NCBI GenBank assembly: GCA_017620655.1
Contig: JAGAUT010000074.1
Coordinates: 1 to 64,000, forward strand
DNA length: 64,000 bases
Direction: 5' to 3'
DNA from: Clostridia bacterium
Lineage (GTDB): Bacteria > Bacillota > Clostridia > Oscillospirales > CAG-382
Part shown: positions 53,207-62,284 of the stretch, one piece after another
How positions within the stretch are numbered: the first letter of the stretch is position 1
Layout: every line of letters starts with the position of its first letter
Position numbers and translations under genes: made by a program
The notes under the pieces: model-generated
Database searches by the model: none
The model's input: the letters and a program-made list of their open reading frames with translations, nothing else
Told to the model about the DNA's origin: nothing

Positions 53207-55006
53207 ATGTCACAAGGATATTTGAGCATAGAAACAAGAGTAGCAGACGGCGGTATACCGATAGAGGGTGCCAGAGTCTACATTATGCCGTCACAGCGCG
53301 GAAGCGAAGTATCAGATACATACTACAGCAATTATCTGATAACCGACTCTTCCGGAAACACAGGTTTTATCAGATTCGACACACCGGATCCCGCAATTAC
53401 AGAAAACATAAACAACAATCTTGTACCCTATACTGTCGTTGACATTTATGCTGACGCAGACGGATTCTTTCCGGTACGAATAAAGAACGTTCAGATATAC
53501 GGCGATACGCAGAGTATTCTTCCAATAACGCTCATTCCTGTCAGCGGTTCTTTTTCAGGAACGCAGAACGGCGTCATAACATATGAAATCCCCCAAAGTC
53601 AGCTTCTTACAGCAGATACCCATTCAATGAGCGGTCCGAGTAACGAGCAGACACAGCCATTAATCGCCGAGGAAATATACATTCCCGAATTTATTACGGT
53701 TCACCTCGGGACACCTTCTTCAAATGCACGAAACGTAACTGTTCCATTTACTGAGTACATAAAAAACGTTGCTTCATCAGAGGTATATCCAACGTGGCCG
53801 GAAGAAGCATTGCGTGCAAATATTGCAGCAATTACATCTTTGACACTAAACCGATTTTTTACGGAGTGGTACAGAAGCCAAGGGTATGACTTTGATATAA
53901 CGAGTACAACAAGCTACGACCAGAGCTTTGTTGAAGGCAGGAACATATTTGAAAACATCTCAAGAATCGTTGATGAAACATTCAATAATTATGTTATACG
54001 CGATGGCTATATAAATCCTTTATTCACAACATTCTGCGACGGCAGAACAGTATCCTGTGACGGTCTTTCTCAATGGGGTACCGTATCGCTTGCAGAGAAT
54101 GGAAACAATGCGCTTCAGATTCTCAGATACTATTACGGCGACGATGTAAACCTGACATCCACCGACGACATACGTTCAGCAGAAATCTCATATCCGGGCA
54201 CGCCATTAAAGCTTGGAGACTCAGGCGACGACGTAGCAACAATTCAGAAACAGCTTTTGAGAATACGCGAAAACTATCCTGCAATTCCCCTTATTCCGAC
54301 AATCGACGGAATATTCGGGTCATCAACAGACAGCGCAGTAAGAACATTTCAGGAAATTTTTGATTTAGCTGTCGACGGCATCGTCGGAAAGAGTACTTGG
54401 TACAGAATATCTTACATTTATTCCTCTGTTGCCAAGCTTGCCGAAACCGTCGGAGAGGGCGTTTCTGACATATTTTCCGAAGACATTCCAAATATCACAA
54501 TCAGTCTTGGGGATACAGGAAACTATGTTTTACTTTTACAGTCGCTTATTGACTACATAAGCATATTTTATCCATCGGTACCTTCGGTTTCTAAAGATGG
54601 TATTTTCGGGAGAAGCACAGAGGATTCAGTAAAACAGTTTCAAAAAACATTCGGTCTTACCGAAACAGGCATCGTTACTCCTCTCATATGGAATGCAATG
54701 TATCAGGTCTATCTGAACATTATTAATTCAATAACCCCCTCTCTCCCCAATCAAGGTTTCCCGGGCACCGATTTAAGAAGGGGCGACAGCGGAGAAAATG
54801 TAAAGCTTATGCAGACATATTTAAACACAATATCAAGAAGATACAACACAATACAGCCTGTCACTATTGACGGAATTTTCGGCGGAGATACGGAAAATGC
54901 AGTTCTTGAATTTCAAAGAGCTGTAAGGCTTAATCCTACAGGCGTTATCGACGTATCTACATGGGAAAGAATAGTTGAACTATACAACTTTGAACAAACA
55001 AGATAA
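53207..55006 (+). CDS. SpoIID-like protein with three peptidoglycan-binding domains
   Basis: A 599-residue protein without a signal peptide. Residues 1 to about 115 are a beta-rich, transthyretin/carboxypeptidase-regulatory-like domain (RVADGGIPIEGARVYI). About 170-340 resembles SpoIID/LytB: TEYIKNVASSEVYPTWPEEAL has the Glu at the place of the SpoIID catalytic Glu, and SCDGLSQWGTVSLAENG matches its C-terminal part. Three PG_binding_1 repeats follow (from about 345, 435 and 525), each with the hallmark DGIFG and a QF/EFQ core. It starts 140 bp from spoIIGA in the opposite direction and precedes spoIIIA, so a role in spore cortex or engulfment is plausible inference. AGAGGTGG precedes the ATG. 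Confidence 0.82.
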   Translation: MSQGYLSIETRVADGGIPIEGARVYIMPSQRGSEVSDTYYSNYLITDSSGNTGFIRFDTPDPAITENINNNLVPYTVVDIYADADGFFPVRIKNVQIYGDTQSILPITLIPVSGSFSGTQNGVITYEIPQSQLLTADTHSMSGPSNEQTQPLIAEEIYIPEFITVHLGTPSSNARNVTVPFTEYIKNVASSEVYPTWPEEALRANIAAITSLTLNRFFTEWYRSQGYDFDITSTTSYDQSFVEGRNIFENISRIVDETFNNYVIRDGYINPLFTTFCDGRTVSCDGLSQWGTVSLAENGNNALQILRYYYGDDVNLTSTDDIRSAEISYPGTPLKLGDSGDDVATIQKQLLRIRENYPAIPLIPTIDGIFGSSTDSAVRTFQEIFDLAVDGIVGKSTWYRISYIYSSVAKLAETVGEGVSDIFSEDIPNITISLGDTGNYVLLLQSLIDYISIFYPSVPSVSKDGIFGRSTEDSVKQFQKTFGLTETGIVTPLIWNAMYQVYLNIINSITPSLPNQGFPGTDLRRGDSGENVKLMQTYLNTISRRYNTIQPVTIDGIFGGDTENAVLEFQRAVRLNPTGVIDVSTWERIVELYNFEQTR

Positions 55007-55026
55007 AGTAACAGTCGGAGTTTATT

Positions 55027-55953
55027 ATGACAATAACAAAGGACAGTTCATCATTGCACAAAATACGATCATTTTTGCCACAATCGGTTTTAACTGCTTT
55101 GTCCGTACTCGACAAAGCAACACTTGACAGAATAAGTGAAATAAGGTTACGTTCGCAGGGAATAACAACCGTAACTGTTGAAGGAAACAACAGAGCGTTG
55201 AGCGTCAAAGGGCTGACCGATGATACAACTCTGGCCGTCAGGTGCACGAAATGCGACATCGATGATTTTATATACAAATTCTGCAAAGGCTCGGTGTACA
55301 CACACGAGAAATCCATTTCAGAAAATTATATAGTAAATGAAGGAATTAGAGTTGGTTTTGGATGCACAGGTTCAAACACTCCGGGGCCTCCGTCAGAAAT
55401 AACAAGCCTGAACATAAGACTTGCAAGACACATTCCGGACTGCAGCAAAATACTTATGAAGCACGTCAAAGAAAACGGCTTTGAAGACGGCAGAGGAATC
55501 CTGATAATTTCACGTCCGGGTATCGGCAAAACCACATTTTTACGAGACCTTGCAATAAAGCTTTCATCAGGCATTGACTATCAAATGAAAAGAGTATGCG
55601 TGATAGATGAAAGAAACGAAATTTATATGAAAAACATATTTGACAACTGCTGTATAGATTTTCTTTCAAACATTGATAAATGCAAAGGAATTGAAACAGC
55701 ATGCCGTCTGTTGTCTCCGGAGATTATTATTTGTGACGAGATTTCAGGTTATGACGAAGCATCAAAGATAACGTTGCAAAAAAACAGCGGTGTAACTTTT
55801 ATTGCCTCATTTCATTCTGACAGTTTTACATCTGCCCTCAAGAAAACATTTATAAGAAGCATGTTCGATAACGGTGTATTTTCACACATGTATCTTCTGG
55901 AGCGTACGGGTTCTGAAATCAAAGGCACTCTTTACAAATACACAAATGATTAA
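55027..55953 (+). CDS. spoIIIAA: Stage III sporulation protein AA (secretion-type ATPase)
   Basis: A 308-residue ATPase related to type II/IV secretion motor proteins, powering the SpoIIIA-SpoIIQ channel between mother cell and forespore. Walker A is ISRPGIGKTTFLRDLA, and the Walker B region is PEIIICDEISGYDEA. The GRPxxGKT form is typical. It is the first gene of the eight-gene operon, 20 bp after the PG-binding gene, and may be read through from it. Confidence 0.95.
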   Translation: MTITKDSSSLHKIRSFLPQSVLTALSVLDKATLDRISEIRLRSQGITTVTVEGNNRALSVKGLTDDTTLAVRCTKCDIDDFIYKFCKGSVYTHEKSISENYIVNEGIRVGFGCTGSNTPGPPSEITSLNIRLARHIPDCSKILMKHVKENGFEDGRGILIISRPGIGKTTFLRDLAIKLSSGIDYQMKRVCVIDERNEIYMKNIFDNCCIDFLSNIDKCKGIETACRLLSPEIIICDEISGYDEASKITLQKNSGVTFIASFHSDSFTSALKKTFIRSMFDNGVFSHMYLLERTGSEIKGTLYKYTND

Positions 55954-56428
55954 AATCATAGGAATCTTGATTCTGTCATCGTCTATATCGGTGTATGGCA
56001 CTTTATGCTCATCGGCGTTGAAAGAAGCAATACGTCTACGTTATGAAATTATTCAGCTGTTAAAAAGTATTCAAAACGGTATAAGGTACGGAAGTGTTCC
56101 GATTGACAGAATCATCAACGACAGAAAATTTCCTCTTATTGAAAAAAGCAATTTTTATGATTTATATAACAGCGGCGGCAATATGCAGGATATTATCGGC
56201 GAATGCTTTAAATCCCTGTCAAAAGAAGACAAAGATATGCTGATCTCATTTTTTACGACCATTGGAAAAACGGCATATTCCGAAAAAGAAATAAATCTTT
56301 GTTTTTATTATGTTGACTATTTTGAAAAGACACAGGCTGAACGCGAAAAAGACACTGCCTCAAAAGTCCTTTTATATAAAAAAATCGGGATTGTTTCAGG
56401 CATTCTTTGTGCGATAATTTTTATTTAA
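55946..56428 (+). CDS. spoIIIAB: Stage III sporulation protein AB
   Basis: A 160-residue protein with membrane helices at both ends (MIKIIGILILSSSISVYGT and KIGIVSGILCAIIFI) and a helical domain between, resembling the cytoplasmic domain of type II secretion GspF. ATG 55946 overlaps the end of spoIIIAA by 8 bp (ATGATTAA); an in-frame start 72 bp upstream lies deep in that gene. Confidence 0.93.
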   Translation: MIKIIGILILSSSISVYGTLCSSALKEAIRLRYEIIQLLKSIQNGIRYGSVPIDRIINDRKFPLIEKSNFYDLYNSGGNMQDIIGECFKSLSKEDKDMLISFFTTIGKTAYSEKEINLCFYYVDYFEKTQAEREKDTASKVLLYKKIGIVSGILCAIIFI

Positions 56429-56441
56429 AGGTTGGAAAAAT

Positions 56442-56636
56442 ATGGATGTAAGTATAATATTAAAAATCGCAGGTATCGGAATTCTGATTTCAGTAACTAA
56501 CAACATTCTTTCAAAATCAGGGCGGGATGAATACAGCACCTTCTGCACAATTGCAGGTATAATCATAGTTTTACTCATGCTTGTCGGTGAAATTGACACA
56601 TTATTTTCCCTGGTAAGGGGCACATTCGGGTTATAG
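56442..56636 (+). CDS. spoIIIAC: Stage III sporulation protein AC
   Basis: A 64-residue protein with two membrane helices (ILKIAGIGILISVTNNIL and CTIAGIIIVLLMLVGEI) joined by a short loop with KSGRDEYSTF, the SpoIIIAC/AD family build. A weak AGGTTGG precedes the ATG. Start and length match the family. Confidence 0.94.
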   Translation: MDVSIILKIAGIGILISVTNNILSKSGRDEYSTFCTIAGIIIVLLMLVGEIDTLFSLVRGTFGL

Positions 56637-56640
56637 AAAC

Positions 56641-57024
56641 ATGAATATCATAAGAATTATCTCAATAGCCCTGTCATCTCTGACAGTATTGATTCTCCTA
56701 AGAAGATTAAATAACGAATATGCAACCATTACATCTTGCTTTATAAGCATCTTTATCTGCGTCTTTTCATTCGGAATTCTGATTCCTGTATTTGATTTTA
56801 TAAAAAAGCTCGGAAGCAGCGAAACGTTGGGAAATCTTTACACACTTATGATTAAAAGTGCAGGCGTCTGTATGCTGTGTTCGGTAGCGTCGGAAATGTG
56901 CAGTGAATGCGGTGAGGGTTCAATTGGTGCAAAAATAGAATTTGCCGGGAACTGCACCCTTATCGTTCTTGGTCTTCCTCTGATTGAGTCAGTTTTTGAA
57001 AATGCAACGAAATTTATTTATTAG
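56641..57024 (+). CDS. spoIIIAD: Stage III sporulation protein AD
   Basis: A 127-residue membrane protein with three to four helices. The C-terminal CSVASEMCSECGEGSIGAKIEF segment is the family hallmark. It starts 4 bp after spoIIIAC and overlaps the start of spoIIIAE by 23 bp. Confidence 0.94.
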   Translation: MNIIRIISIALSSLTVLILLRRLNNEYATITSCFISIFICVFSFGILIPVFDFIKKLGSSETLGNLYTLMIKSAGVCMLCSVASEMCSECGEGSIGAKIEFAGNCTLIVLGLPLIESVFENATKFIY

Positions 57025-58057
57025 CATTATTATTATACTGACTGTCATAATGCTGATTTTACCTGTATCGGCAGAATCCCTCAGTGAAACGGTAAATCAT
57101 TATCAGAATAAGGCAACCGAGCTAGCTGAAAGCATAAGCATACAAAAAATTGGAGATTTTCTGTTATCAAACATCATTTCTCATTCAAAAGAACTTAGCA
57201 AGAGCTTCTTTATTGCTCTCTCGGTTATAGTTATTTCATCTTTATTCACTGTAATTAAATCAAGTTTCAAGATGAAAAGCGATACTTTTGAATTAATCAC
57301 ATGTTGTGTCATTACTCTCATCGTCTTTTCTCCGCTGACTTCATGTTTTATTAAGGTTCAGGAGCACATTGAATCAATTTGCGGATTTATGACATCGTTG
57401 ATACCCACATGTGTAATGCTTCATTCAGCATCCGGAAACAGCTTATCGGCCGCATTTATGGCCACAGGCACAGCAACGGTAATTTCACTGCTGCAAACAA
57501 TTGCCACAGCTCTCACGCTGCCTTTGACCAATGCAATGATTTCAGTGACAGCAGTAAATACCATATGCAAAAATACAAATCTTTCAAGTTTATCAAAAAC
57601 ATTGAAAAGCATCTGTCTCTGGATAACCGGACTGAGCTTTACTTTATTCACGGGTATACTTTCAATGCAATCGGTACTACAGGCAGGTGCTGACAATCTT
57701 ACCTTAAAAGGTCTCAAATTCAGTGCGGCAAAGCTGATTCCAATTGCAGGCGGGCTTGTCAGCGAAAGTATGAAGGCAGTAATAAACAGCATAGGTTTTA
57801 TAAAGAGCGTAACAGGATTTTCGGGAATTATATTTATTATTTACGCCGTGATTCCACCCCTGTGCTTTATACTTATGACAAAGATATACTTTATAATTCT
57901 GTCAGCTTTTGCAAAGACAGCCCAATCAGACAACATATCATGCTTTCTTGAGGCAATGAGCGGGATAATTGATATTTTACTGGCTGTTTTAATAAGCTGC
58001 TCTGTTGCATTGATAATAATTCTTACGCTGTTTATAAACAGCACAGTAACGTTATAA
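57002..58057 (+). CDS. spoIIIAE: Stage III sporulation protein AE
   Basis: A 351-residue polytopic membrane protein with a cleavable-looking signal (ends LPVSAES) and about seven membrane helices. It is the largest membrane part of the SpoIIIA channel. ATG 57002 overlaps spoIIIAD by 23 bp; a TTG start at 56984 is possible but less likely. There is no clear ribosome-binding site, so expression probably relies on translational coupling. Confidence 0.93.
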   Translation: MQRNLFISIIIILTVIMLILPVSAESLSETVNHYQNKATELAESISIQKIGDFLLSNIISHSKELSKSFFIALSVIVISSLFTVIKSSFKMKSDTFELITCCVITLIVFSPLTSCFIKVQEHIESICGFMTSLIPTCVMLHSASGNSLSAAFMATGTATVISLLQTIATALTLPLTNAMISVTAVNTICKNTNLSSLSKTLKSICLWITGLSFTLFTGILSMQSVLQAGADNLTLKGLKFSAAKLIPIAGGLVSESMKAVINSIGFIKSVTGFSGIIFIIYAVIPPLCFILMTKIYFIILSAFAKTAQSDNISCFLEAMSGIIDILLAVLISCSVALIIILTLFINSTVTL

Positions 58058-58061
58058 GGAC

Positions 58062-58547
58062 GTGTTTATTATTTCAGAATACATAACAGCTGTTCTTAAA
58101 GTTGCAGTATGTGCATTTTTATGTGAACACTTATCCGGCAGCTTTTCAAAATCAAAGACTCATCAAAAAGGGCTTCGGCTTATAACCAATATATGTGTTT
58201 TTATTGTAATCATATCGCCACTTATTAACCTTGCAGGAATTTTTAATCTACAAGGAACCAATACTTTTGAAAAAAATGTTGCTGTTGAGCAGACTGAAAG
58301 TCTTGAAGAACTTACTGAAAGAGAACTGAATGAGCAGCTGAAAAGGCAAATTCATGACAACACGGGGATTACAGTAAGCTCTATTCATGCAGATCTTGAG
58401 TTTCAAAATAATAATGCATACATCAAAAGTATTTCAGGTCAGGTTCAGAGTACTGAAGAAAAAGAAGCACTGAGCAAATTCATTTACGAAAATATAGGCA
58501 AAGAAATTTTACAGGAGATTATAGTAACAAAAAATGGGCAAGACTGA
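58062..58547 (+). CDS. spoIIIAF: Stage III sporulation protein AF
   Basis: A 161-residue protein with two N-terminal membrane helices (about 6-23 and 40-58) and a soluble ring-building-like C-terminal domain with the ending IVTKNGQD. The start is unsettled. GTG 58062 is only 1 nt from the AAGGA ribosome-binding site. The next in-frame codons with suitable spacing (58068, 58071) are ATT, which would be a rare AUU start. No ATG is available. Confidence 0.88.
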   Translation: MFIISEYITAVLKVAVCAFLCEHLSGSFSKSKTHQKGLRLITNICVFIVIISPLINLAGIFNLQGTNTFEKNVAVEQTESLEELTERELNEQLKRQIHDNTGITVSSIHADLEFQNNNAYIKSISGQVQSTEEKEALSKFIYENIGKEILQEIIVTKNGQD

Positions 58548-59010
58548 CAGAATATTTGACAGAATAAAAAAACGCAAATGGGCAGTCATACTGTTTGCAG
58601 CAATCGGAATAGTTTTAATAGGGGTATCATATATTCCTCTTGAGAGGGTTTCTTCAGATGGTACAGAGACCGAATACGGACAAATACTTGAAGAAAAAAC
58701 AAAAAGGATTATTGAAACGGTTACCGGAAACAACACAACCGAGGTAATGATAACGTTCAGCAATACATATATTCCTGTCTCCGTCAATGACGCCGAAACC
58801 CTATACCGCACCGAAGCTAAAAAAAACTATTATTTTGAAATGCCGATGCCCGAGATATCAGGGGTCATGATTGTATGTACCGCCGTAAACAACGAAAGTG
58901 ATATTTTAACAATAAAGCAGGCTGTTTCAACCTGTTTAGATATACCTAAAAGCAAAATTTACATAATCGGAGGAAAGACTGACAATGAAAAAAATCATCA
59001 ACGCTTTTAA
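58534..59010 (+). CDS. spoIIIAG: Stage III sporulation protein AG
   Basis: A 158-residue protein with one membrane helix (about 15-34) and an extracellular ring-building domain that forms the large SpoIIIAG ring between the two membranes. EVMITFSNTYIPVSVNDAE and GVMIVCTAVNNESD fit the fold. It overlaps spoIIIAF by 14 bp and spoIIIAH by 26 bp. Confidence 0.94.
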   Translation: MGKTDRIFDRIKKRKWAVILFAAIGIVLIGVSYIPLERVSSDGTETEYGQILEEKTKRIIETVTGNNTTEVMITFSNTYIPVSVNDAETLYRTEAKKNYYFEMPMPEISGVMIVCTAVNNESDILTIKQAVSTCLDIPKSKIYIIGGKTDNEKNHQRF

Positions 59011-59557
59011 AAAGCACAGAAAACCAATTCTTGCTCTGACTCTCGCCGCCGCTGTTTCGGTTCTTGTATATACCGATCCTTTGAACATTTCAGGTGGAAG
59101 CCCCGTTTCAGACTATCACTACAACATGGACTACTCCGAAAGCAGCACGAAAATTTTAGGTGAAGCAGCACTTGTGGACAGCAAAACAGATATTACCGAC
59201 TCTGAAACCGACAGGTATTTTTCTGCAGCATCAATCAACAGAGAAAAATCCCGCGACGAGGCTCTTGAAACTCTTCAGGTTGTTGTAGACAGTGCAGAAG
59301 AACTCCCCGAAACCCGCGACAGGGCTCTTTCTGAAATCATGCAGATTGCCTCGGACATTGAAATTGAAGCAACTATTGAGGAAATGATTAAGGCAAAAGG
59401 ATTTGAAGATTGTGTCGCAATTATCAGCGGTGATAATATAAATGTAATAGTCAAATCTGACGGTCTGCTGACAAGCGAGGTGGCACAGATTACCGACATC
59501 GTAAAGAGCGAGACAGGGTATTCCGCCGAAAACATACGAATAGTGGAAAAAGTATAG
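58985..59557 (+). CDS. spoIIIAH: Stage III sporulation protein AH
   Basis: A 190-residue single-pass protein (helix about 14-31). Its C-terminal YscJ/FliF-like ring domain (DCVAIISGDNINVIVKS to the end) binds SpoIIQ across the intermembrane space. The Glu-rich helical part carries REKSRDEALETLQ, typical of the family. GGAGGAAAG lies before the ATG, inside spoIIIAG. It is the last gene of the operon. Confidence 0.95.
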   Translation: MKKIINAFKKHRKPILALTLAAAVSVLVYTDPLNISGGSPVSDYHYNMDYSESSTKILGEAALVDSKTDITDSETDRYFSAASINREKSRDEALETLQVVVDSAEELPETRDRALSEIMQIASDIEIEATIEEMIKAKGFEDCVAIISGDNINVIVKSDGLLTSEVAQITDIVKSETGYSAENIRIVEKV

Positions 59558-59558
59558 C

Positions 59559-59588
59559 AAAAGGAAGACAAATGTCTTCCTTTTTTAA
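59559..59588 (+). terminator. Terminator of the spoIIIA operon
   Basis: AAAAGGAAGAC (59559-59569) pairs with GTCTTCCTTTT (59574-59584) around AAAT, followed by more T. It starts 1 bp after the spoIIIAH stop codon. Confidence 0.92.
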
Positions 59589-59600
59589 TTATTCACATTC

Positions 59601-59640
59601 TTGAGTATATTTATTAACCGAGTTATGCTAAACTAACTCG
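59601..59640 (+). promoter_or_regulatory. copA promoter with overlapping palindromic operator
   Basis: TTGAGT (59601-59606) and TATGCT (59624-59629) are 17 bp apart. A perfect inverted repeat CGAGTTA-N8-TAACTCG (59619-59625 with 59634-59640) covers the -10 and the likely start site, the place expected for a repressor. It does not match the CopY box (TACANNTGTA). No regulator gene is adjacent. Confidence 0.6.
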
Positions 59641-59657
59641 TAGAAGGCGGTGATTTA

Positions 59658-61883
59658 TTGAAAGCCAAATACGACATATCCGGAATGAACTGTGCTGCCT
59701 GCAGTGCGGCTGTAGAAAGAGCTGTACGCAGTCTTGGAATTGACGAAGTTTCGGTAAATCTTTTATCGGGCACAATGAACGTAGAATTCGATGAAAGCTC
59801 AATTAACGATTCAGATATCAGAAACGCCGTGAAGAAGGCAGGTTTCGGTATCGATGCAGCAAAAAGCAGTGCCGAGAAAAGAAGAATTCTTCAGGAATCT
59901 GCCATCAAAAACGAAAGAAGTTTATTCAGAAGGCTGATTTCATCAACTGTCATTATGTTAATTCTGATGTACTTCTCCATGGGTCACATGCTGGGGCTTC
60001 CCCTGCCTGCATATTTTGCAAAACCAATAGTTCTCGCTATTATTCAGTTTGTTCTGACTATTCCGATTCTCATAATAAACAGAGTATACTTTTCAAACGG
60101 TTTCAGGCACTTATTTGCAAAAACACCCAATATGGACTCACTTATAGCAGTCGGATCTTCGGCGGCAGTTATATACGGTATATTTGCTATTGTCCAGATT
60201 ATACTAGGCAATGAACACTATTTACACGATCTCTACTTTGAGACTGCTGCAATGATCCCAACGCTTGTAACTGTCGGAAAGTTTTTAGAAGAAAAAAGCA
60301 GGTCCGGCACAGGCAAGGCACTTGATATGCTTATAGACCTGACTCCAAAAAAAGCAGTTATAATTGAAAACAGCACTGAAAAAGAGGTTGACATTGAGCG
60401 TCTAAAGGTCGGCGACACAGTTATTATAAAGCCGGGGCAAAGCGTTCCCTGCGACGGTGAAATTATCGGCGGCGAAAGCTACATTGATGAGTCAAGTCTT
60501 ACAGGAGAAAGTATTCCGGTTTACAAATCAATCGGGGGCAAAGTCAACGCAGGAACAATCAATTCAAACGGCACGCTGACTGTCAGAGCCGAAAAGGTCG
60601 GAGACGAAACGATTATTTCAGAAATTGTAAGACTGGTTGAGCAAGCATCAGGTTCAAAGGCGCCGATATCACGCCTTGCCGACAAAATCAGCGGAATATT
60701 TGTACCTGTTGTAATTGGTATTGCATTATTGACTTTCTTGATCTGGATGATGTGCGGCAGCGGATTTGAATTTGCATTTTCAAGAGCAATTTGCGTTCTT
60801 GTTATTTCATGTCCCTGCGCTTTAGGGCTCGCAACACCGGTTGCGGTAACAGTAGGAACAGGAGTTGCAGCATCAAACGGAATTCTTATTAAAAATGCTG
60901 CGACTTTAGAGGAACTTGGCAGAATCAACGCGGTTCTATTTGACAAAACCGGTACACTTACCGTAGGAAATCCTGTTGTCACCGACATAATTACAGCAAA
61001 ACATGATGATGAAAGCTTTCTTTCTGAATGTGCTTCAATAGAGCGTCTTTCCGAACATCCTTTAGGAAAAGCAATAGTTAAGGAGGCCGAAGCAAGAAAA
61101 CTGTCAATTACTGAGGCTGAAAGCTTCGAAGCCATACCCGGTATGGGTCTTAGGGCTATCATGAAAGGCAAAACATATTACGGCGGAAACTTTCAGCTTT
61201 TAGATAAAGCAGGAATAACGGTCAACGAAAATATTAGGGAAATGTTTAAAAGGCTTTGTCATGAAGGAAAAACCCCTTTGTTCTTTGCCTGCGACGGAGA
61301 GCTTCTCGGCTGTATAGCCGTATCAGACAAGCCTAAAGATGACAGCAAAGCTGCTATAGAAAAGCTGAACTACATGGGCATAAAGACGGTTATGATTACA
61401 GGGGACAATGAAATCACGGCAGAAGCAATTGCCGGGCAAATAGGCATTGGCGAAATCTGTGCCACGGTGTCTCCTTCAGAAAAGGAAGAATACGTCCGCA
61501 GGTATCAGAACTCTGACGGAAAGGTTGCCATGTGCGGCGACGGCATAAACGATTCCCCCGCCCTTGCCCGTGCTAATGTCGGCATCTCTGTATCAAAGGG
61601 CACGGACATTGCCCTTGAGACAAGCGATGTTATTCTCATGCACAGCGATGTATATTCTGTACCTCGTGCCATTGCGTTAAGCAAGGCTACCATTTCAAAC
61701 ATAAAGCTGAGCCTGTTCTGGGCGCTTTTATACAACTCACTCGGCATTCCGATAGCTGCAGGTGTTCTTTATCCTGCGTTCGGAATTGTTTTAAATCCCA
61801 TGATTGGTGCTGCAGCGATGAGTCTTTCATCAATATGCGTGGTACTCAATGCACTGAGGCTTAAAAAGTTCAAATTTGATTAA
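59658..61883 (+). CDS. copA: Copper-exporting P1B-type ATPase
   Basis: A 741-residue heavy-metal ATPase. One N-terminal HMA domain has the metal motif MNCAAC (Cys12, Cys15). Eight membrane helices are predicted. TGES is at 282-285, the intramembrane CPC is at 385-387 (the Cu+ class), the phosphorylation motif DKTGT begins at Asp429, and the SEHPLGKAIV and GDGINDSPALA motifs follow. The start is TTG at 59658, 5 nt after GGCGGTGA; no ATG is suitably placed. It is co-transcribed with copZ. Direction of export is inferred from the family. Confidence 0.95.
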   Translation: MKAKYDISGMNCAACSAAVERAVRSLGIDEVSVNLLSGTMNVEFDESSINDSDIRNAVKKAGFGIDAAKSSAEKRRILQESAIKNERSLFRRLISSTVIMLILMYFSMGHMLGLPLPAYFAKPIVLAIIQFVLTIPILIINRVYFSNGFRHLFAKTPNMDSLIAVGSSAAVIYGIFAIVQIILGNEHYLHDLYFETAAMIPTLVTVGKFLEEKSRSGTGKALDMLIDLTPKKAVIIENSTEKEVDIERLKVGDTVIIKPGQSVPCDGEIIGGESYIDESSLTGESIPVYKSIGGKVNAGTINSNGTLTVRAEKVGDETIISEIVRLVEQASGSKAPISRLADKISGIFVPVVIGIALLTFLIWMMCGSGFEFAFSRAICVLVISCPCALGLATPVAVTVGTGVAASNGILIKNAATLEELGRINAVLFDKTGTLTVGNPVVTDIITAKHDDESFLSECASIERLSEHPLGKAIVKEAEARKLSITEAESFEAIPGMGLRAIMKGKTYYGGNFQLLDKAGITVNENIREMFKRLCHEGKTPLFFACDGELLGCIAVSDKPKDDSKAAIEKLNYMGIKTVMITGDNEITAEAIAGQIGIGEICATVSPSEKEEYVRRYQNSDGKVAMCGDGINDSPALARANVGISVSKGTDIALETSDVILMHSDVYSVPRAIALSKATISNIKLSLFWALLYNSLGIPIAAGVLYPAFGIVLNPMIGAAAMSLSSICVVLNALRLKKFKFD

Positions 61884-61906
61884 TTGAATACGATAGGAGA
61901 ATTAAA

Positions 61907-62137
61907 ATGACAAAGAAGGTTATTACGGTTGAAGGTATGCATTGCATGCACTGTGCTTCATCTGTTGAAAAGGCAGTAGCAGCACTTGAAGGAGTAAAGG
62001 ACGCTAAAGTTAATCTTGACAAAAAGAGCTGTACCGCAAAGCTTTCAGGTGATGTAAGCGACCAAGCAATAATTGAAGCTGTAAAAGAAATCGGATTTGA
62101 GGTAACGGGTATAGAGACCAAGAAAAGTTTATTCTGA
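61907..62137 (+). CDS. copZ: Copper chaperone CopZ (HMA domain)
   Basis: A 76-residue HMA protein that carries Cu+ to CopA. The metal motif is GMHCMHCASSV (Cys at 12 and 15), with the usual beta-alpha-beta pattern (VEKAVAALEGVKDAKVNLD). AGGAGAA precedes the ATG. It lies 23 bp after copA and forms an export pair with it. Confidence 0.95.
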   Translation: MTKKVITVEGMHCMHCASSVEKAVAALEGVKDAKVNLDKKSCTAKLSGDVSDQAIIEAVKEIGFEVTGIETKKSLF

Positions 62138-62251
62138 AATTACAAAATACTTCATGTTGCCGGTTTTTCCCGAAAGATGTATTCTCATGAGGCTCAATGC
62201 TTTCTGAAGTATAATGCTTCAAAGAAGCTTCTTTCAATCTTTGCAAACAAC

Positions 62252-62283
62252 AAATCCGCAGTCATAAGACTGCGGATTTTTAT
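62252..62283 (+). terminator. Terminator between copZ and the convergent SLH gene
   Basis: A perfect 12-bp stem (62252-62263 with 62268-62279), loop ATAA, has a T run after it and an A run before it, so it can end both convergent transcripts. The 114 bp before it (62138-62251) show no gene. Confidence 0.9.
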
Positions 62284-62284
62284 G

